A stretch of DNA of 7,829 nt from UBA5704 sp036380715. GTDB taxonomy: Bacteria > Acidobacteriota > Thermoanaerobaculia > Multivoradales > UBA5704. The position numbers were made by a program, and so were the translations under genes. Position 1 is the first letter of the stretch; each line of letters opens with the position of its first letter. The stretch covers positions 1 to 7,829 of the forward strand of contig DASVEF010000145.1 in the NCBI GenBank assembly GCA_036380715.1, in the 5' to 3' direction. Positions 1 through 7,015 of the stretch are shown piece after piece. The notes below the pieces were generated by a model. That model saw only the letters and a program-made list of their open reading frames with translations. It did no database searches and was not told where the DNA came from.

Positions 1-117
1 CCACGAAAATTGCCGCCAGCCTGTACCGGATCTCGGTGCCGACCGCAAGCATGAGAGCCCGACGATATCTCGCTACCCAGCCGCTGTCACCTCAACTCCA
101 ACCGCCCCCAGCGTCCA

Positions 118-186
118 TCATGGCCACGTCCCCCCCCGGCCCCCAAGGTTCGCGCGCGACAGCGCGCTAAGTTCCTTCGTTCGCAT
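118..186 (-). CDS. possible 22-codon small ORF
   Basis: An ATG at 184-186 is preceded by AAGGAGA on the minus strand (GGAG core 5 nt before the ATG). It opens a 22-codon frame that starts MRTKELSALS, ends GGRGGTWP and stops with TGA at 118-120. The ribosome binding site is the main support. The peptide has no recognised family, and the latter half is built on a G-rich tract (eight Cs on the plus strand at 130-137), which gives Gly codons by composition. It may be a leader peptide, the remnant start of a decayed gene, or chance. Confidence 0.25.
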   Translation of the reverse strand: MRTKELSALSRANLGGRGGTWP

Positions 187-204
187 GGCTTCTCCTTGGT
201 TTGA

Positions 205-227
205 GATCTCTGATCAGTTCAGAGATC
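205..227. promoter_or_regulatory. 9-bp inverted repeat with 5-nt loop
   Basis: GATCTCTGA (205-213) and TCAGAGATC (219-227) are perfect reverse complements separated by 5 nt. No T-tract follows on either strand, so this is not a terminator. It lies just upstream of the possible small ORF at 118-186 (minus) and of its GGAG site, so it could be an operator or a leader hairpin. Role is inference. Confidence 0.4.
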
Positions 228-278
228 GGCCAATTCATCTGTGTTCAATCCCATTCGCTTCGGAATGTTTAACCCGCG

Positions 279-290
279 GTGATCGATCAC
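279..290. promoter_or_regulatory. 12-bp perfect palindrome GTGATCGATCAC
   Basis: A perfect dyad, immediately past the T-tract of the terminator. It has the look of a dimeric regulator site, but the 2-nt spacing between TGAT and ATCA does not match the CRP or FNR consensus. The target and factor are unknown. Confidence 0.3.
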
Positions 291-331
291 AAAGAAAAAA
301 GCGGCCGGGCCAGGGAAGGGCCGGCCGCTTC
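291..331 (-). terminator. Rho-independent terminator of the sigma/anti-sigma/CHAT/subtilase unit
   Basis: On the minus strand the arms AAGCGGCCGG (from 330-321) and CCGGCCGCTT (308-299) form a 10-bp GC-rich stem around a 12-nt loop. The stem is followed at once by TTTTTTCTTT (300-291). It lies 24 nt past the stop codon of the subtilase gene. The A-tract/T-tract polarity fits minus-strand transcription only. Confidence 0.92.
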
Positions 332-354
332 GGGAGCCAGGGAGTCGGAAAAAT

Positions 355-3207
355 CTACTGATCGAGCCCGAAAATCCACGTGATCCGACCGACTTCCTCG
401 CCGCGCCAGAGCTGGCGAACCGCGAGGCTGTGGCCGGTCGTCAGGGGCGGCCCTCCGGCCGTGACTGTAAAGGTGGCATCGGCGCACGCTCCCGCCGCGA
501 GTTGCACCCCGCAAATCGCTGTCCGCGGCCGTTGCGGCAGGGAGAGCGGTCCGCTACCACCCTTGAGCCACGGCTGGCGCTGGCGGAGCTTGGCGGCGAG
601 AGCGTTGGGTACCTGGAGAGTCACCGTCGCTCCGGCCGGGAGGCGCTGGATCACCTCGAAGTCGAAAACGTGAGCCCGCTCCGGTGTGCTGGCGATGCAG
701 AAGCTCAACGGCGCGGGGCTCGTGGCAGAGACGCGGTGGGTGTTGCGCCAGGCTACTCCGGGCCGCCGCAGGAAGGCGCGGTATTCCGCCCAGTCGAAGT
801 ATGGCGGGCCGGGAGGAAGGCCGGCCGCCCAATCGAAGTAGGGCGGGCCGAGCGGGGCCGGACCTTCGCCGGGCTGGGTGAGGACCGCGAGGAAGCTCCA
901 GGGCGGGGCCAGCGGTGGGGAGGGTGGTTGCCAGACGATGGGCCCGGCCACGAACAAGGTGTCTCCTTGCGGGATGCTCTGGCTCACTGTGAGACCGCCG
1001 ATCGGGATCCAGCGCTCCGATGTAATGAGAGTGGCGGCCGGGCTGGCGAAGAGCTGCACATGGACGTCGCCCAGACCGAGGCCGCAATTGCGCAGCCGGA
1101 CATAGAGGTTGTTCGGCTGTCCTGCCTCGATCGCGGCTCCCGGCGCGGGGGTGTTCTCCCGCCGGCTCCCCTCGCCATAGCGGGCGCGCGTCTTGTTGAG
1201 CTTTTTCGGCCAGACGAGGAGGTCCGGGCTGGAGCTGATCTCGTCGGTCAGACCAGGCTGCGAGCCGGCGTCACCGATCGAGCGCCGTATGTAGACGTCC
1301 GGCACGAGTTGGAGGCGTCCGCGGACGATGGCCTTGAGGTCCGGCATGACACCGATGTGGCCGGGGACATTGGGTCCCTGGCGGGTGCCGGTCGCGGGGT
1401 CCGAAAGGAGGGTCCGCATGGCCTGTGGCTCCAGCCGCTCGCCGGTATAGGCGTGGTGGAGGCTCTGCAGCAGAGCGGCGGCGCCGGCGATGATTGGCGA
1501 GGCGCTGGAGGTGCCGGAGAAGGTGTTGGTGTAGAAGTCGGTGGCTCCCGTGCCGGCGAGGTCGCCGTAACCGCAGGTGGTCACGGTCTCTCCCCAGCCG
1601 AAGCAGTCGAGGCGAGAGCCGTAGTTGGAAAAAGGCGCCCGGTCGTGAGGCAGGCTGGCTCGGGCGGCTCCGACCAGGATCGCTCCCGAGTCGCGGAAGC
1701 GAGGATCGCCGCGGCGGAGGCTCCGGCCGGTGCCTGGGTCAGTATAGGCGTCGAGATTGAAGCCGCCGTTGCCTGCCGCCTCGACCACAATAATGCCCAG
1801 GCCTGAGGCGAGGCGGATGGTATCGAAGTCGGCCTCGTCAACCTCGGTAGGCAGGAGGGCACGCTGTACCTCGAGAAGGAGAATGTCGCCGGCCTTCAAA
1901 GGCACGAGCGGAACTAGCGGGGCAGGGACCGGCTGGCTCAGGGCTTGAGCGATGGCCGCCGCCACGTGGCCGTTGGTCCCTGGGAAGGCATAGTTCTCAT
2001 CCTTGGCCCTGTAGTGCGACGCGAGGACGAAGCGGCCGAGGTCGGCTGCGGCTCCCTTGACACCAAAGGGACTCTGGCCGGCCGCCGCCAACTGGCCGAG
2101 GACGGCGGTGCCGTGATGGCCGGAGCTGCCCTCGTTCGGAGCGCGGTTGGCGCCGTAGATGATGTCGGGCAGCACGAGCGGCTTGAGGTCCATGTGATCC
2201 GTAGTCCAGCCCTGCTCCAGGTCGCAGAGGGTGACTGTCGCCGGGGATTTCATCCCGGCGAGGCTCTTCCACGCCCAGGCCGCGCTGATGCCCGTGGGGG
2301 CGTCGTCGAGGTAGCCCTGGTCTTCGGCCAGGAGCGTACCGTTCGTCGTGCCGGTGGTATGTGGATCGTTGGCGGCGAGCTCCCGGTAGGCCAAGTCCAC
2401 CTCCGCCAGACGGTTGAGCCGCGCCACCCCCTCCTCTACAAGATCGGGGTGCTCCCGCAGATCGAGCCGCCAGTAGGCGGTGAGGCTGTGCAACGGCGGG
2501 AAGGCCGTGGTCGCTGTTTTCTTTTCCAGGGCGCGGAGGACGGCCAGACACTCGCTGCGTGACAGAGGACCGCACCGCCCCTGGAGCTCCACGAGAGGCC
2601 GGGAGACGAGGACACCGGTCGGCGGCTCAGATAGCTCTCCAGCTCCGCCGCTCCCGGGCGAACCTCTCATACCGGGAGCCGCACTCGCAGCGAGCGGATC
2701 GGAGCTCTTCTCGGCCTTGTCGATCGCCAGCTCGAGCACGGCGGTGAGCCCCGTGAGCTTCGGCTTGTGTTCTTTGGCGAGGGCCCACAGGTTCTCGGCG
2801 AGGCTTTCATGCGACACCACGCCCTCGGCTGTCCGTACGATGACGAAGCCGCTGTAGTCCCGTGGCGAGACGAAAGGGTTCGGTGCGGAGGCTTTTCCCG
2901 GCTCCGCCTTGTCCTGGCAGACCGGCACGCAGCAGCAGGCGTGGCTGGCCGCTATCGTCGTTCCCCAGCCGCCAGTACCGCCGGACAGGAAGTAAGGGTG
3001 GCTCGGGTCGTCAGGGTCCGGCATGACGTAGGGATGCTCCGGGTCATCCGGATCCGGCATGACGTAGGGGTGCTCCGGGTCGTCCGGGTCGGGCATGACG
3101 TAAGGATGCTCCGGGTCGGCACCCGACCGGCCCGGGAGGTAGGTGGTCGCGCGCCGCGGCAGAGCCCCGGGGCGCTCGTTGATCGTGATGTGCAGGCAGC
3201 GATTCAT
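355..3207 (-). CDS. subtilisin-family (S8) serine protease with N-terminal DPEHPYVMPDPD repeats
   Basis: A 950-residue protease. Residues 1-30 contain no recognisable Sec or Tat signal. Residues 31-66 are three identical 12-residue repeats plus a diverged fourth copy (67-78), followed by a Gly-rich stretch and a cysteine cluster (Cys91-93 and Cys97). Residues 110-315 are mostly helical and may act as a pro-region. The S8 catalytic domain spans about 320-630, with an intact triad: Asp329 (TLCDLE), His365 (GHHGTAV) and Ser567 (GTSSASP). The oxyanion Asn480 lies in EAAGNGG. Residues about 690-825 look like a CARDB/Ig-type domain (NNLYVRLRNCGLGLGDVHVQ, ending VAWRNTHRV) with a 13-residue internal duplication. 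A second beta-rich domain closes the protein (about 832-950). It is the last gene of the unit, 81 nt after the CHAT gene and just before a terminator. Its role is unknown; being activated or cleaved by the CHAT protease is a reasonable hypothesis from linkage. Family assignment is firm, while localisation and domain names outside the catalytic core are tentative. Confidence 0.93.
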   Translation of the reverse strand: MNRCLHITINERPGALPRRATTYLPGRSGADPEHPYVMPDPDDPEHPYVMPDPDDPEHPYVMPDPDDPSHPYFLSGGTGGWGTTIAASHACCCVPVCQDKAEPGKASAPNPFVSPRDYSGFVIVRTAEGVVSHESLAENLWALAKEHKPKLTGLTAVLELAIDKAEKSSDPLAASAAPGMRGSPGSGGAGELSEPPTGVLVSRPLVELQGRCGPLSRSECLAVLRALEKKTATTAFPPLHSLTAYWRLDLREHPDLVEEGVARLNRLAEVDLAYRELAANDPHTTGTTNGTLLAEDQGYLDDAPTGISAAWAWKSLAGMKSPATVTLCDLEQGWTTDHMDLKPLVLPDIIYGANRAPNEGSSGHHGTAVLGQLAAAGQSPFGVKGAAADLGRFVLASHYRAKDENYAFPGTNGHVAAAIAQALSQPVPAPLVPLVPLKAGDILLLEVQRALLPTEVDEADFDTIRLASGLGIIVVEAAGNGGFNLDAYTDPGTGRSLRRGDPRFRDSGAILVGAARASLPHDRAPFSNYGSRLDCFGWGETVTTCGYGDLAGTGATDFYTNTFSGTSSASPIIAGAAALLQSLHHAYTGERLEPQAMRTLLSDPATGTRQGPNVPGHIGVMPDLKAIVRGRLQLVPDVYIRRSIGDAGSQPGLTDEISSSPDLLVWPKKLNKTRARYGEGSRRENTPAPGAAIEAGQPNNLYVRLRNCGLGLGDVHVQLFASPAATLITSERWIPIGGLTVSQSIPQGDTLFVAGPIVWQPPSPPLAPPWSFLAVLTQPGEGPAPLGPPYFDWAAGLPPGPPYFDWAEYRAFLRRPGVAWRNTHRVSATSPAPLSFCIASTPERAHVFDFEVIQRLPAGATVTLQVPNALAAKLRQRQPWLKGGSGPLSLPQRPRTAICGVQLAAGACADATFTVTAGGPPLTTGHSLAVRQLWRGEEVGRITWIFGLDQ
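772..849 (-). repeat. 39-nt direct duplication in the subtilase C-terminal region (GPPYFDWA twice)
   Basis: Two adjacent 39-nt units (811-849 and 772-810) each begin with 24 nt encoding GPPYFDWA, at residues 787-794 and 800-807. The two copies differ at two silent third positions (a Pro and an Asp codon); the rest of the units has diverged. This is an in-frame duplication in the loop region of the CARDB-like domain. Confidence 0.85.
2974..3117 (-). repeat. tandem 36-nt repeat encoding DPEHPYVMPDPD
   Basis: Three direct 36-nt units (3082-3117, 3046-3081, 3010-3045) encode exactly the same 12 residues. A diverged fourth unit (2974-3009) keeps D-P-x-H-P-Y and then departs. The three full units differ pairwise at 3, 4 or 5 positions, and every difference is a silent third-base change (in the His, Pro and Asp codons of the unit). 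The peptide is acidic and proline-rich, so it is likely extended and exposed, as in a linker, a binding tag or a protease-recognition segment. Confidence 0.95.
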
Positions 3208-3213
3208 GGCAGT

Positions 3214-3219
3214 CTCCTT
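3214..3219 (-). promoter_or_regulatory. ribosome binding site of the subtilase gene
   Basis: AAGGAG on the minus strand, 6 nt before the ATG at 3205-3207, flanked by an A-run. This strong independent site fixes the start and suggests the subtilase is translated without coupling to the CHAT gene. Confidence 0.85.
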
Positions 3220-3221
3220 TT

Positions 3222-3237
3222 GTCGCTTCAGAGCGAC
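3222..3237 (-). other. small hairpin in the CHAT-subtilase intergenic region
   Basis: Arms GTCGCT and AGCGAC pair perfectly (6 bp) around a 4-nt loop. On the transcript the hairpin sits directly before the A-rich ribosome binding site of the subtilase gene. There is no U-tract after it, so it is not an intrinsic terminator. It could keep the ribosome binding site unpaired or act as a processing or stability element in the 81-nt gap. Function is inference. Confidence 0.45.
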
Positions 3238-3288
3238 CGTTCCTCACAAATCCCGTTGCCGCGGAGAAGGGTGCTCCGAGGCCGTGGC

Positions 3289-6285
3289 TCAGTTGGAGAA
3301 GGGAGGCAGCGTCCGCCAGTCGCCCAGCAGGACGAAGCCGGCCCACTGTTGAGGACGGCGGCCCTGCTGCCGGAGGGTGCGTTGCGCCTCCTGGAGGGCT
3401 TTGGCCGGAGGGAGACCCTGGTCGAGAAGGCCGCGGTAGAAGAGGACCATCAGGTCGCGCGTGCTCTGGTCCTCTACCTCCCAGAGGCTCACCAGCACCC
3501 GGGCGGCGCCAGCGTAGAGGAAGGCGCGGGGCAGGCCGCTGATCAGACCTTCGCCAGGGATGTCACGGCCCCCGGCGGTCTCGCAGGCGGAGAGCACTAC
3601 CAGCTCGGCCGGAAGGTCGAGGTCGTAGATCTCGTGGGCGTACAGGGCCCCGGGCACCGGCCGCCCCGAGGCATTGGCCTTTGCGAGGACGAGAGCAGAG
3701 AGCAGCGGCCTCTCGGGGTTGAGGAGGCCGTGGGTTGCGAAGTGGAGAATGCGGAAGCCGCGGAGGGCGCCGCCAGTCACGGTCTCGCGGGAAGCGGCGG
3801 AGCCGGTGGCCAGGAAGATCTTGTTGGAGGGGCGTCCGGAGACGAGGGCCTTCGCCTCCTGCGCCGAGGCCGTCAACCGGCGGTGGGCGGAGCCGAAGAC
3901 GGGATCGGCCACTACAGCCAGCCAGCCCGGGACGGGCCGTCGTCCGGCCAGCAGGCGCCGTTGGGTGAGGAGGGTCGCCACGGAGGGGAGAGAGACAATC
4001 TCATGGGTCTCCACCAGGGCGGGCGCCGCCGGGCACGCCGCGGCATCGGTCGGAGCGGGAAGGGCGGCGAAGGGGAGACCCTCCAGGGCGCCGTCGGCGA
4101 CCACCACCAGGCGTCGGCGCCCGAGGTTCTTCGCTACCGGCGCCAGGAGCAGCCGGCTCAGCTCGCACAGCACTGGCGGGTTCTGGCCGGGCCAGTCGAG
4201 GCTTCGCAACAAGCTCGCCGCCTCCTTGGCGACAGGCTCGATCTCGCCCCGCGGCGGCAGGCGGACGGCGGTGAGCGAATCACGGGTGATCGCCCAGACA
4301 GCGCTCGCCGCCTCTCCCAGCCGGTACTCCAGCATCAAGGTGTCGTCGTCCAGCAGCTCGCGCCGGGTGGCGGCGAGGGAAACCGGTTCAGGCTGAGCAA
4401 GAGAGGCGTAGCGCGGGCTCCGGCGGCGGATCTCGCCGCGCGTCGACTCCAGCTCAGCGATCTTGGCGTCAATGTCCTGCCGCAACGACTGGAGCCTCTC
4501 CGGTTTGGATTCACCCACCTCAAGCCGCCGTGTTTCCAGAACGTTGAGCTCCCGCTGCAACCGTCGCTCCCGCGCCGCAAGGCCGGGAGCAGCGTCCCGC
4601 CGCAGGCCGGCGCCGGCCTCGGCGAGGAGGTCCTGAAGCGCCCGGGCGCGCGCTCTCTCGGCGGTGGCCCAGGCTTCTTCCTCGGCGCCCAGCTCCAGCA
4701 GCAGGGCAATGTGGAGATCGAAGGTCCGGCGCGTGCCGGAGAAGAAGGAGGTGCGCAGGTCCTCGGAGAGCACCGTTGGACGTACGCTCTCCAGGATGTC
4801 GAGGGCGCGCTGGCTCGCTTCGCGGGCTGCCTGCCGGTTGCCCAGGGAGCGCTCGCTGCGGGCGGTACCCGCCAGGCTCTCAGCCACGCCCATCCGGTCG
4901 CCCAGCCCGGAGAAGAGCGTTTCGCAGCGGCGGTAGCTCGCCCGGGCCTTGGCGGGCTCGCCATGCCTCTCCGCGAGGCCGGCAGCGAGGAGGTGGACCG
5001 TGGGCTGCGATTTGGGGCAGGTCGCGGTCTCGACGATCTGCAGCGCTTCGCCCATGCGCGCCTCGGCGGCTGGCCGCGCTTCCTTCTCCTCCTCTACCAG
5101 GGCGAGGCGCGCGAGGACGGCGGCGCTCGCGCACGGATCACTTTCTCTGCGTAGAGCCAGCGCCGCCTCGAAGTGCTCGCGGGCCTCGTCCAGACGGCCT
5201 TGCTCGAAGGCGAGCCGGCCAAGCTGGCTCAGGGTGCGGGCCTTCCGTGTCTCAAGCCCCGGCCCCCAAGCGTCCCGTGCTTGAAGGAGCAGATCGCTGC
5301 CGCGGCGCTCATCGTGCAGATAACGAGCATAGAGAACGCCGAGTTGGTGCAGGGCGTAGGGTCTCAAGGGATCGTTCGGAGGAAAGAGAGCCAGGGCCTT
5401 ACGGGAATGATCGAGCGCCTCTTGCAGCTCGCCCTGATTCTGGCGGGCCTGACCCAGGCCATGGAGGACCTGGGCCTCGGTCAGGCGGTCAGCCTCCCGC
5501 CGCGCGAGGGGAAGGGCAAAGGCGTACTGCTCGGCGGCTTCCTCAGTCTCCCCCAGATTCAGGAGGTTTGCACCCAGGTCGGTGCGGGCCTTCGCTTCCC
5601 CACGGTGGTCGCCGAGGCGTGCGAACGCGGCCGCCGCCTCGCGGTACCACACGACCGCCTGCTCCGGCTCACGTTGATCGTTGTGCTGCCGGGCGATGCG
5701 CTCGAGAGCCTCGGCTTCGAGCGCTCCCTCGCCCAGCTCCCGCCAGGTGGCGAGCGCCTGCATCCGGCGCCGCATTGCCTCCTCCGCTTCCTCCTTCTTC
5801 TTGAGGCTTTGGGCCCCGGTGAAGCTCCGGTATGCGGCGGCGTTGCGCCGGTCGGCCTCCAAGGCCGGCCGCAGGGTTTCGACACGGGTTTCGTAGCGGC
5901 CGGGGCCGCTCTCCTCCAGGCCACGGATGACGAGGCTGTAGTCGCCGGACCGGTCGGCGACCGCCAGCACCAGCTCCGGACCGCGATCGCCGATCGCCCG
6001 GTCAACTTGGAGCACCTGGGCGCCGCTCGGATCTTCGAGGGAGACGACCGCGTCGACCCCCTGCTGGTCCACCACCAAGCGGAGCAGGTGTCCTTTCTGG
6101 AGCGGGAGCCGGTAGCGGTGGACCTCTCCGGGAGCGAGCGCCGCCGCCACCGGCCGGCCGCCCGAGCGCAGCTCGCCGGCCGGCCATTCGCGGACCGCAG
6201 GGGCCGGCGGGCTCGGCTCGCGGCAGGAGGCGAGGACGAGCGCTGCGGCGCAGGCGAGCCTCCAGGGCCGTCGTCTAACCGCCAT
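3289..6285 (-). CDS. TPR-CHAT domain lipoprotein (caspase-like cysteine protease)
   Basis: A 998-residue protein. Residues 1-20 form a lipoprotein signal (MAVRRRPWRL, then an Ala/Leu core) ending in the lipobox LAS-C with lipidated Cys21. A proline-rich tether (23-31) follows, then a beta-rich domain at about 35-135 that resembles a pre-peptidase C-terminal (PPC-like) domain. About eight tetratricopeptide repeats cover residues 192-502 (for example EQGRLDEAREHFEAALALRR, 361-380). A long, partly coiled-coil stretch runs to about 625, and the CHAT protease domain spans about 640-990. The catalytic dyad of the CHAT family (clan CD, the caspase/separase group) is intact: His852 in LHFATHG and Cys901 in VVLSACETAGG. 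TPRs usually bind partner proteins and gate the protease. The start at 6285 is chosen because it begins the signal peptide and overlaps the upstream stop by 11 nt, implying translational coupling. A GTG start 16 codons upstream would bury the signal. The natural substrate is unknown; the subtilase encoded next is a candidate. Confidence 0.92.
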   Translation of the reverse strand: MAVRRRPWRLACAAALVLASCREPSPPAPAVREWPAGELRSGGRPVAAALAPGEVHRYRLPLQKGHLLRLVVDQQGVDAVVSLEDPSGAQVLQVDRAIGDRGPELVLAVADRSGDYSLVIRGLEESGPGRYETRVETLRPALEADRRNAAAYRSFTGAQSLKKKEEAEEAMRRRMQALATWRELGEGALEAEALERIARQHNDQREPEQAVVWYREAAAAFARLGDHRGEAKARTDLGANLLNLGETEEAAEQYAFALPLARREADRLTEAQVLHGLGQARQNQGELQEALDHSRKALALFPPNDPLRPYALHQLGVLYARYLHDERRGSDLLLQARDAWGPGLETRKARTLSQLGRLAFEQGRLDEAREHFEAALALRRESDPCASAAVLARLALVEEEKEARPAAEARMGEALQIVETATCPKSQPTVHLLAAGLAERHGEPAKARASYRRCETLFSGLGDRMGVAESLAGTARSERSLGNRQAAREASQRALDILESVRPTVLSEDLRTSFFSGTRRTFDLHIALLLELGAEEEAWATAERARARALQDLLAEAGAGLRRDAAPGLAARERRLQRELNVLETRRLEVGESKPERLQSLRQDIDAKIAELESTRGEIRRRSPRYASLAQPEPVSLAATRRELLDDDTLMLEYRLGEAASAVWAITRDSLTAVRLPPRGEIEPVAKEAASLLRSLDWPGQNPPVLCELSRLLLAPVAKNLGRRRLVVVADGALEGLPFAALPAPTDAAACPAAPALVETHEIVSLPSVATLLTQRRLLAGRRPVPGWLAVVADPVFGSAHRRLTASAQEAKALVSGRPSNKIFLATGSAASRETVTGGALRGFRILHFATHGLLNPERPLLSALVLAKANASGRPVPGALYAHEIYDLDLPAELVVLSACETAGGRDIPGEGLISGLPRAFLYAGAARVLVSLWEVEDQSTRDLMVLFYRGLLDQGLPPAKALQEAQRTLRQQGRRPQQWAGFVLLGDWRTLPPFSN

Positions 6286-7009
6286 CGGCCATGATCCGGA
6301 AGCGGTGCTCCTCCAGAGTGCGGCGGGGCTCACAGCCGAAGAGGCGCAGCCCGTAGGACCCGGGCTCCAGACGCAACAGCACGTTGAGCCGTCCCTGGTC
6401 GTCTCTCTCCAGCCTCTCGATCGTCTGCCGATCCCCCGGCCGCGGTCCTTCCACCTCAGCCGTATATCCAGGGCAGCGCTCGGCCGGAGCGAGCACCAGG
6501 CGCAGCGGTGCGCCGGGAGGAAGCTCGATGACCGGCTCGTTGCCCGCGCGGCTCCCGGAGACGAGATCGAGGCTCGCCAGGTTGGCGACCGGTCGGTCCA
6601 GCTCTCCCTGGAGCCGCCACACCCAGGTGCCGAGTCCCACGGTGGCGACCAGCAGCGAAGCGGCGATGGCCGAAAGCCAGGCCGGGGGATGGCGTGACCG
6701 GGGTGCGGCAGCCGGTAGCCGTTCCTTGAGGTCGCGCCAGCCGGCTATCACCGCCAGATCGGCGGGGCGTTCACCGGCGGCGGTGTCTCCGGCGGCTTCG
6801 AACTCCGCCAGGTCGAGCAGGGCGCGGGCGGCGTCAGGATCGGCGGCGAGCTGCCGGCCGATGCGCTGCTCCTCCTCCGGCGAGAGGCGGCCCGCGAGAT
6901 AGTCGAGGAGCTCCTCGGGCTCCGGCTCGGGCCCCCCTCCCGCGTCGCTCCGGGCCTGCTCAGCCAGGGCCGCGATCAGGGCTTCAGGGTCGGTGGGCGG
7001 TCGGGTCAT
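6275..7009 (-). CDS. single-pass membrane protein, probable anti-sigma factor lacking a zinc motif
   Basis: A 244-residue protein encoded 6 nt after the sigma factor. Residues 30-70 (EELLDYLAGRLSPEEEQRI and the following helix) look like the N-terminal helical part of anti-sigma and 'zinc-finger' membrane regulators, but the usual His-x3-Cys-x2-Cys signature is absent. A Pro/Arg-rich linker (about 99-109) leads into one hydrophobic segment at about 111-131 (AWLSAIAASLLVATVGLGTW). Basic residues on the N-terminal side predict a cytoplasmic N-terminus. Residues 140-244 are beta-rich and Ig-like in character, with two cysteines (179 and 226) that could form a disulfide outside the membrane. The likely role is to hold the sigma factor at the membrane and release or modulate it in response to an extracytoplasmic signal. 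This follows from position and topology; binding is not shown. It could also be a positive co-regulator. Its stop codon overlaps the start of the CHAT gene by 11 nt. Confidence 0.75.
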   Translation of the reverse strand: MTRPPTDPEALIAALAEQARSDAGGGPEPEPEELLDYLAGRLSPEEEQRIGRQLAADPDAARALLDLAEFEAAGDTAAGERPADLAVIAGWRDLKERLPAAAPRSRHPPAWLSAIAASLLVATVGLGTWVWRLQGELDRPVANLASLDLVSGSRAGNEPVIELPPGAPLRLVLAPAERCPGYTAEVEGPRPGDRQTIERLERDDQGRLNVLLRLEPGSYGLRLFGCEPRRTLEEHRFRIMADGG

Positions 7010-7015
7010 GAGCGG

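Larger units (their letters stand above)
1..290. other. intergenic region beyond the operon terminator
   Basis: No substantial protein-coding frame crosses this stretch on either strand. It holds the palindrome at 279-290, the inverted repeat at 205-227, the possible 22-codon ORF at 118-186, a short GCGCGC hairpin (152-167) and a homopolymer of eight Cs at 130-137. It is locally richer in A and T (about 195-300) than the genes, as expected of a control region. It may contain the promoter of a leftward gene beyond the window, but no clear -35/-10 pair was seen. Confidence 0.6.

Noticed and set aside
1..91. Short minus-strand frame open to the left edge (containing MLAVGTEIRYRLAAIFV)
   Set aside because: It is closed upstream by a stop at 92-94 and the only ATG (50-52) has no ribosome binding site. 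It is too short to support a gene, though a start of a gene beyond the edge cannot be excluded.
430..1806. A 458-codon open frame on the plus strand inside the subtilase gene
   Set aside because: Antisense mirror of the subtilase; low-complexity basic translation with no domain. The shorter plus-strand frames at 1945-2562 and 5173-6294 are rejected for the same reason.
2974..3117. 36-nt repeats as a CRISPR array
   Set aside because: The units are directly adjacent with no spacers, in frame, and encode an identical peptide within an intact gene.
3239..3243. GGAAC on the minus strand as an ECF-type -35 in front of the subtilase
   Set aside because: A matching -10 is absent, and transcription would begin within or after the ribosome binding site. 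The GGAAC at 7806-7810 likewise lacks a -10.
2767..5154. A 795-codon open frame on the plus strand spanning the CHAT/subtilase junction
   Set aside because: It lies antisense to two genes with firm catalytic motifs. Its translation is Arg/Gly/Ala-rich without a recognisable domain, and it crosses the intergenic gap, as expected of mirror frames in high-GC DNA.
3289..6285. TPR-CHAT protein as a Craspase (type III-E CRISPR) protease
   Set aside because: There is no CRISPR array or gRAMP-type effector in the window, and the protein has a lipobox signal and PPC-like domain, which point to an extracytoplasmic role.
6286..6333. Longer CHAT protein start at the GTG at 6333
   Set aside because: The 16-residue extension would sit in front of a well-formed lipoprotein signal, so the ATG at 6285 is preferred.
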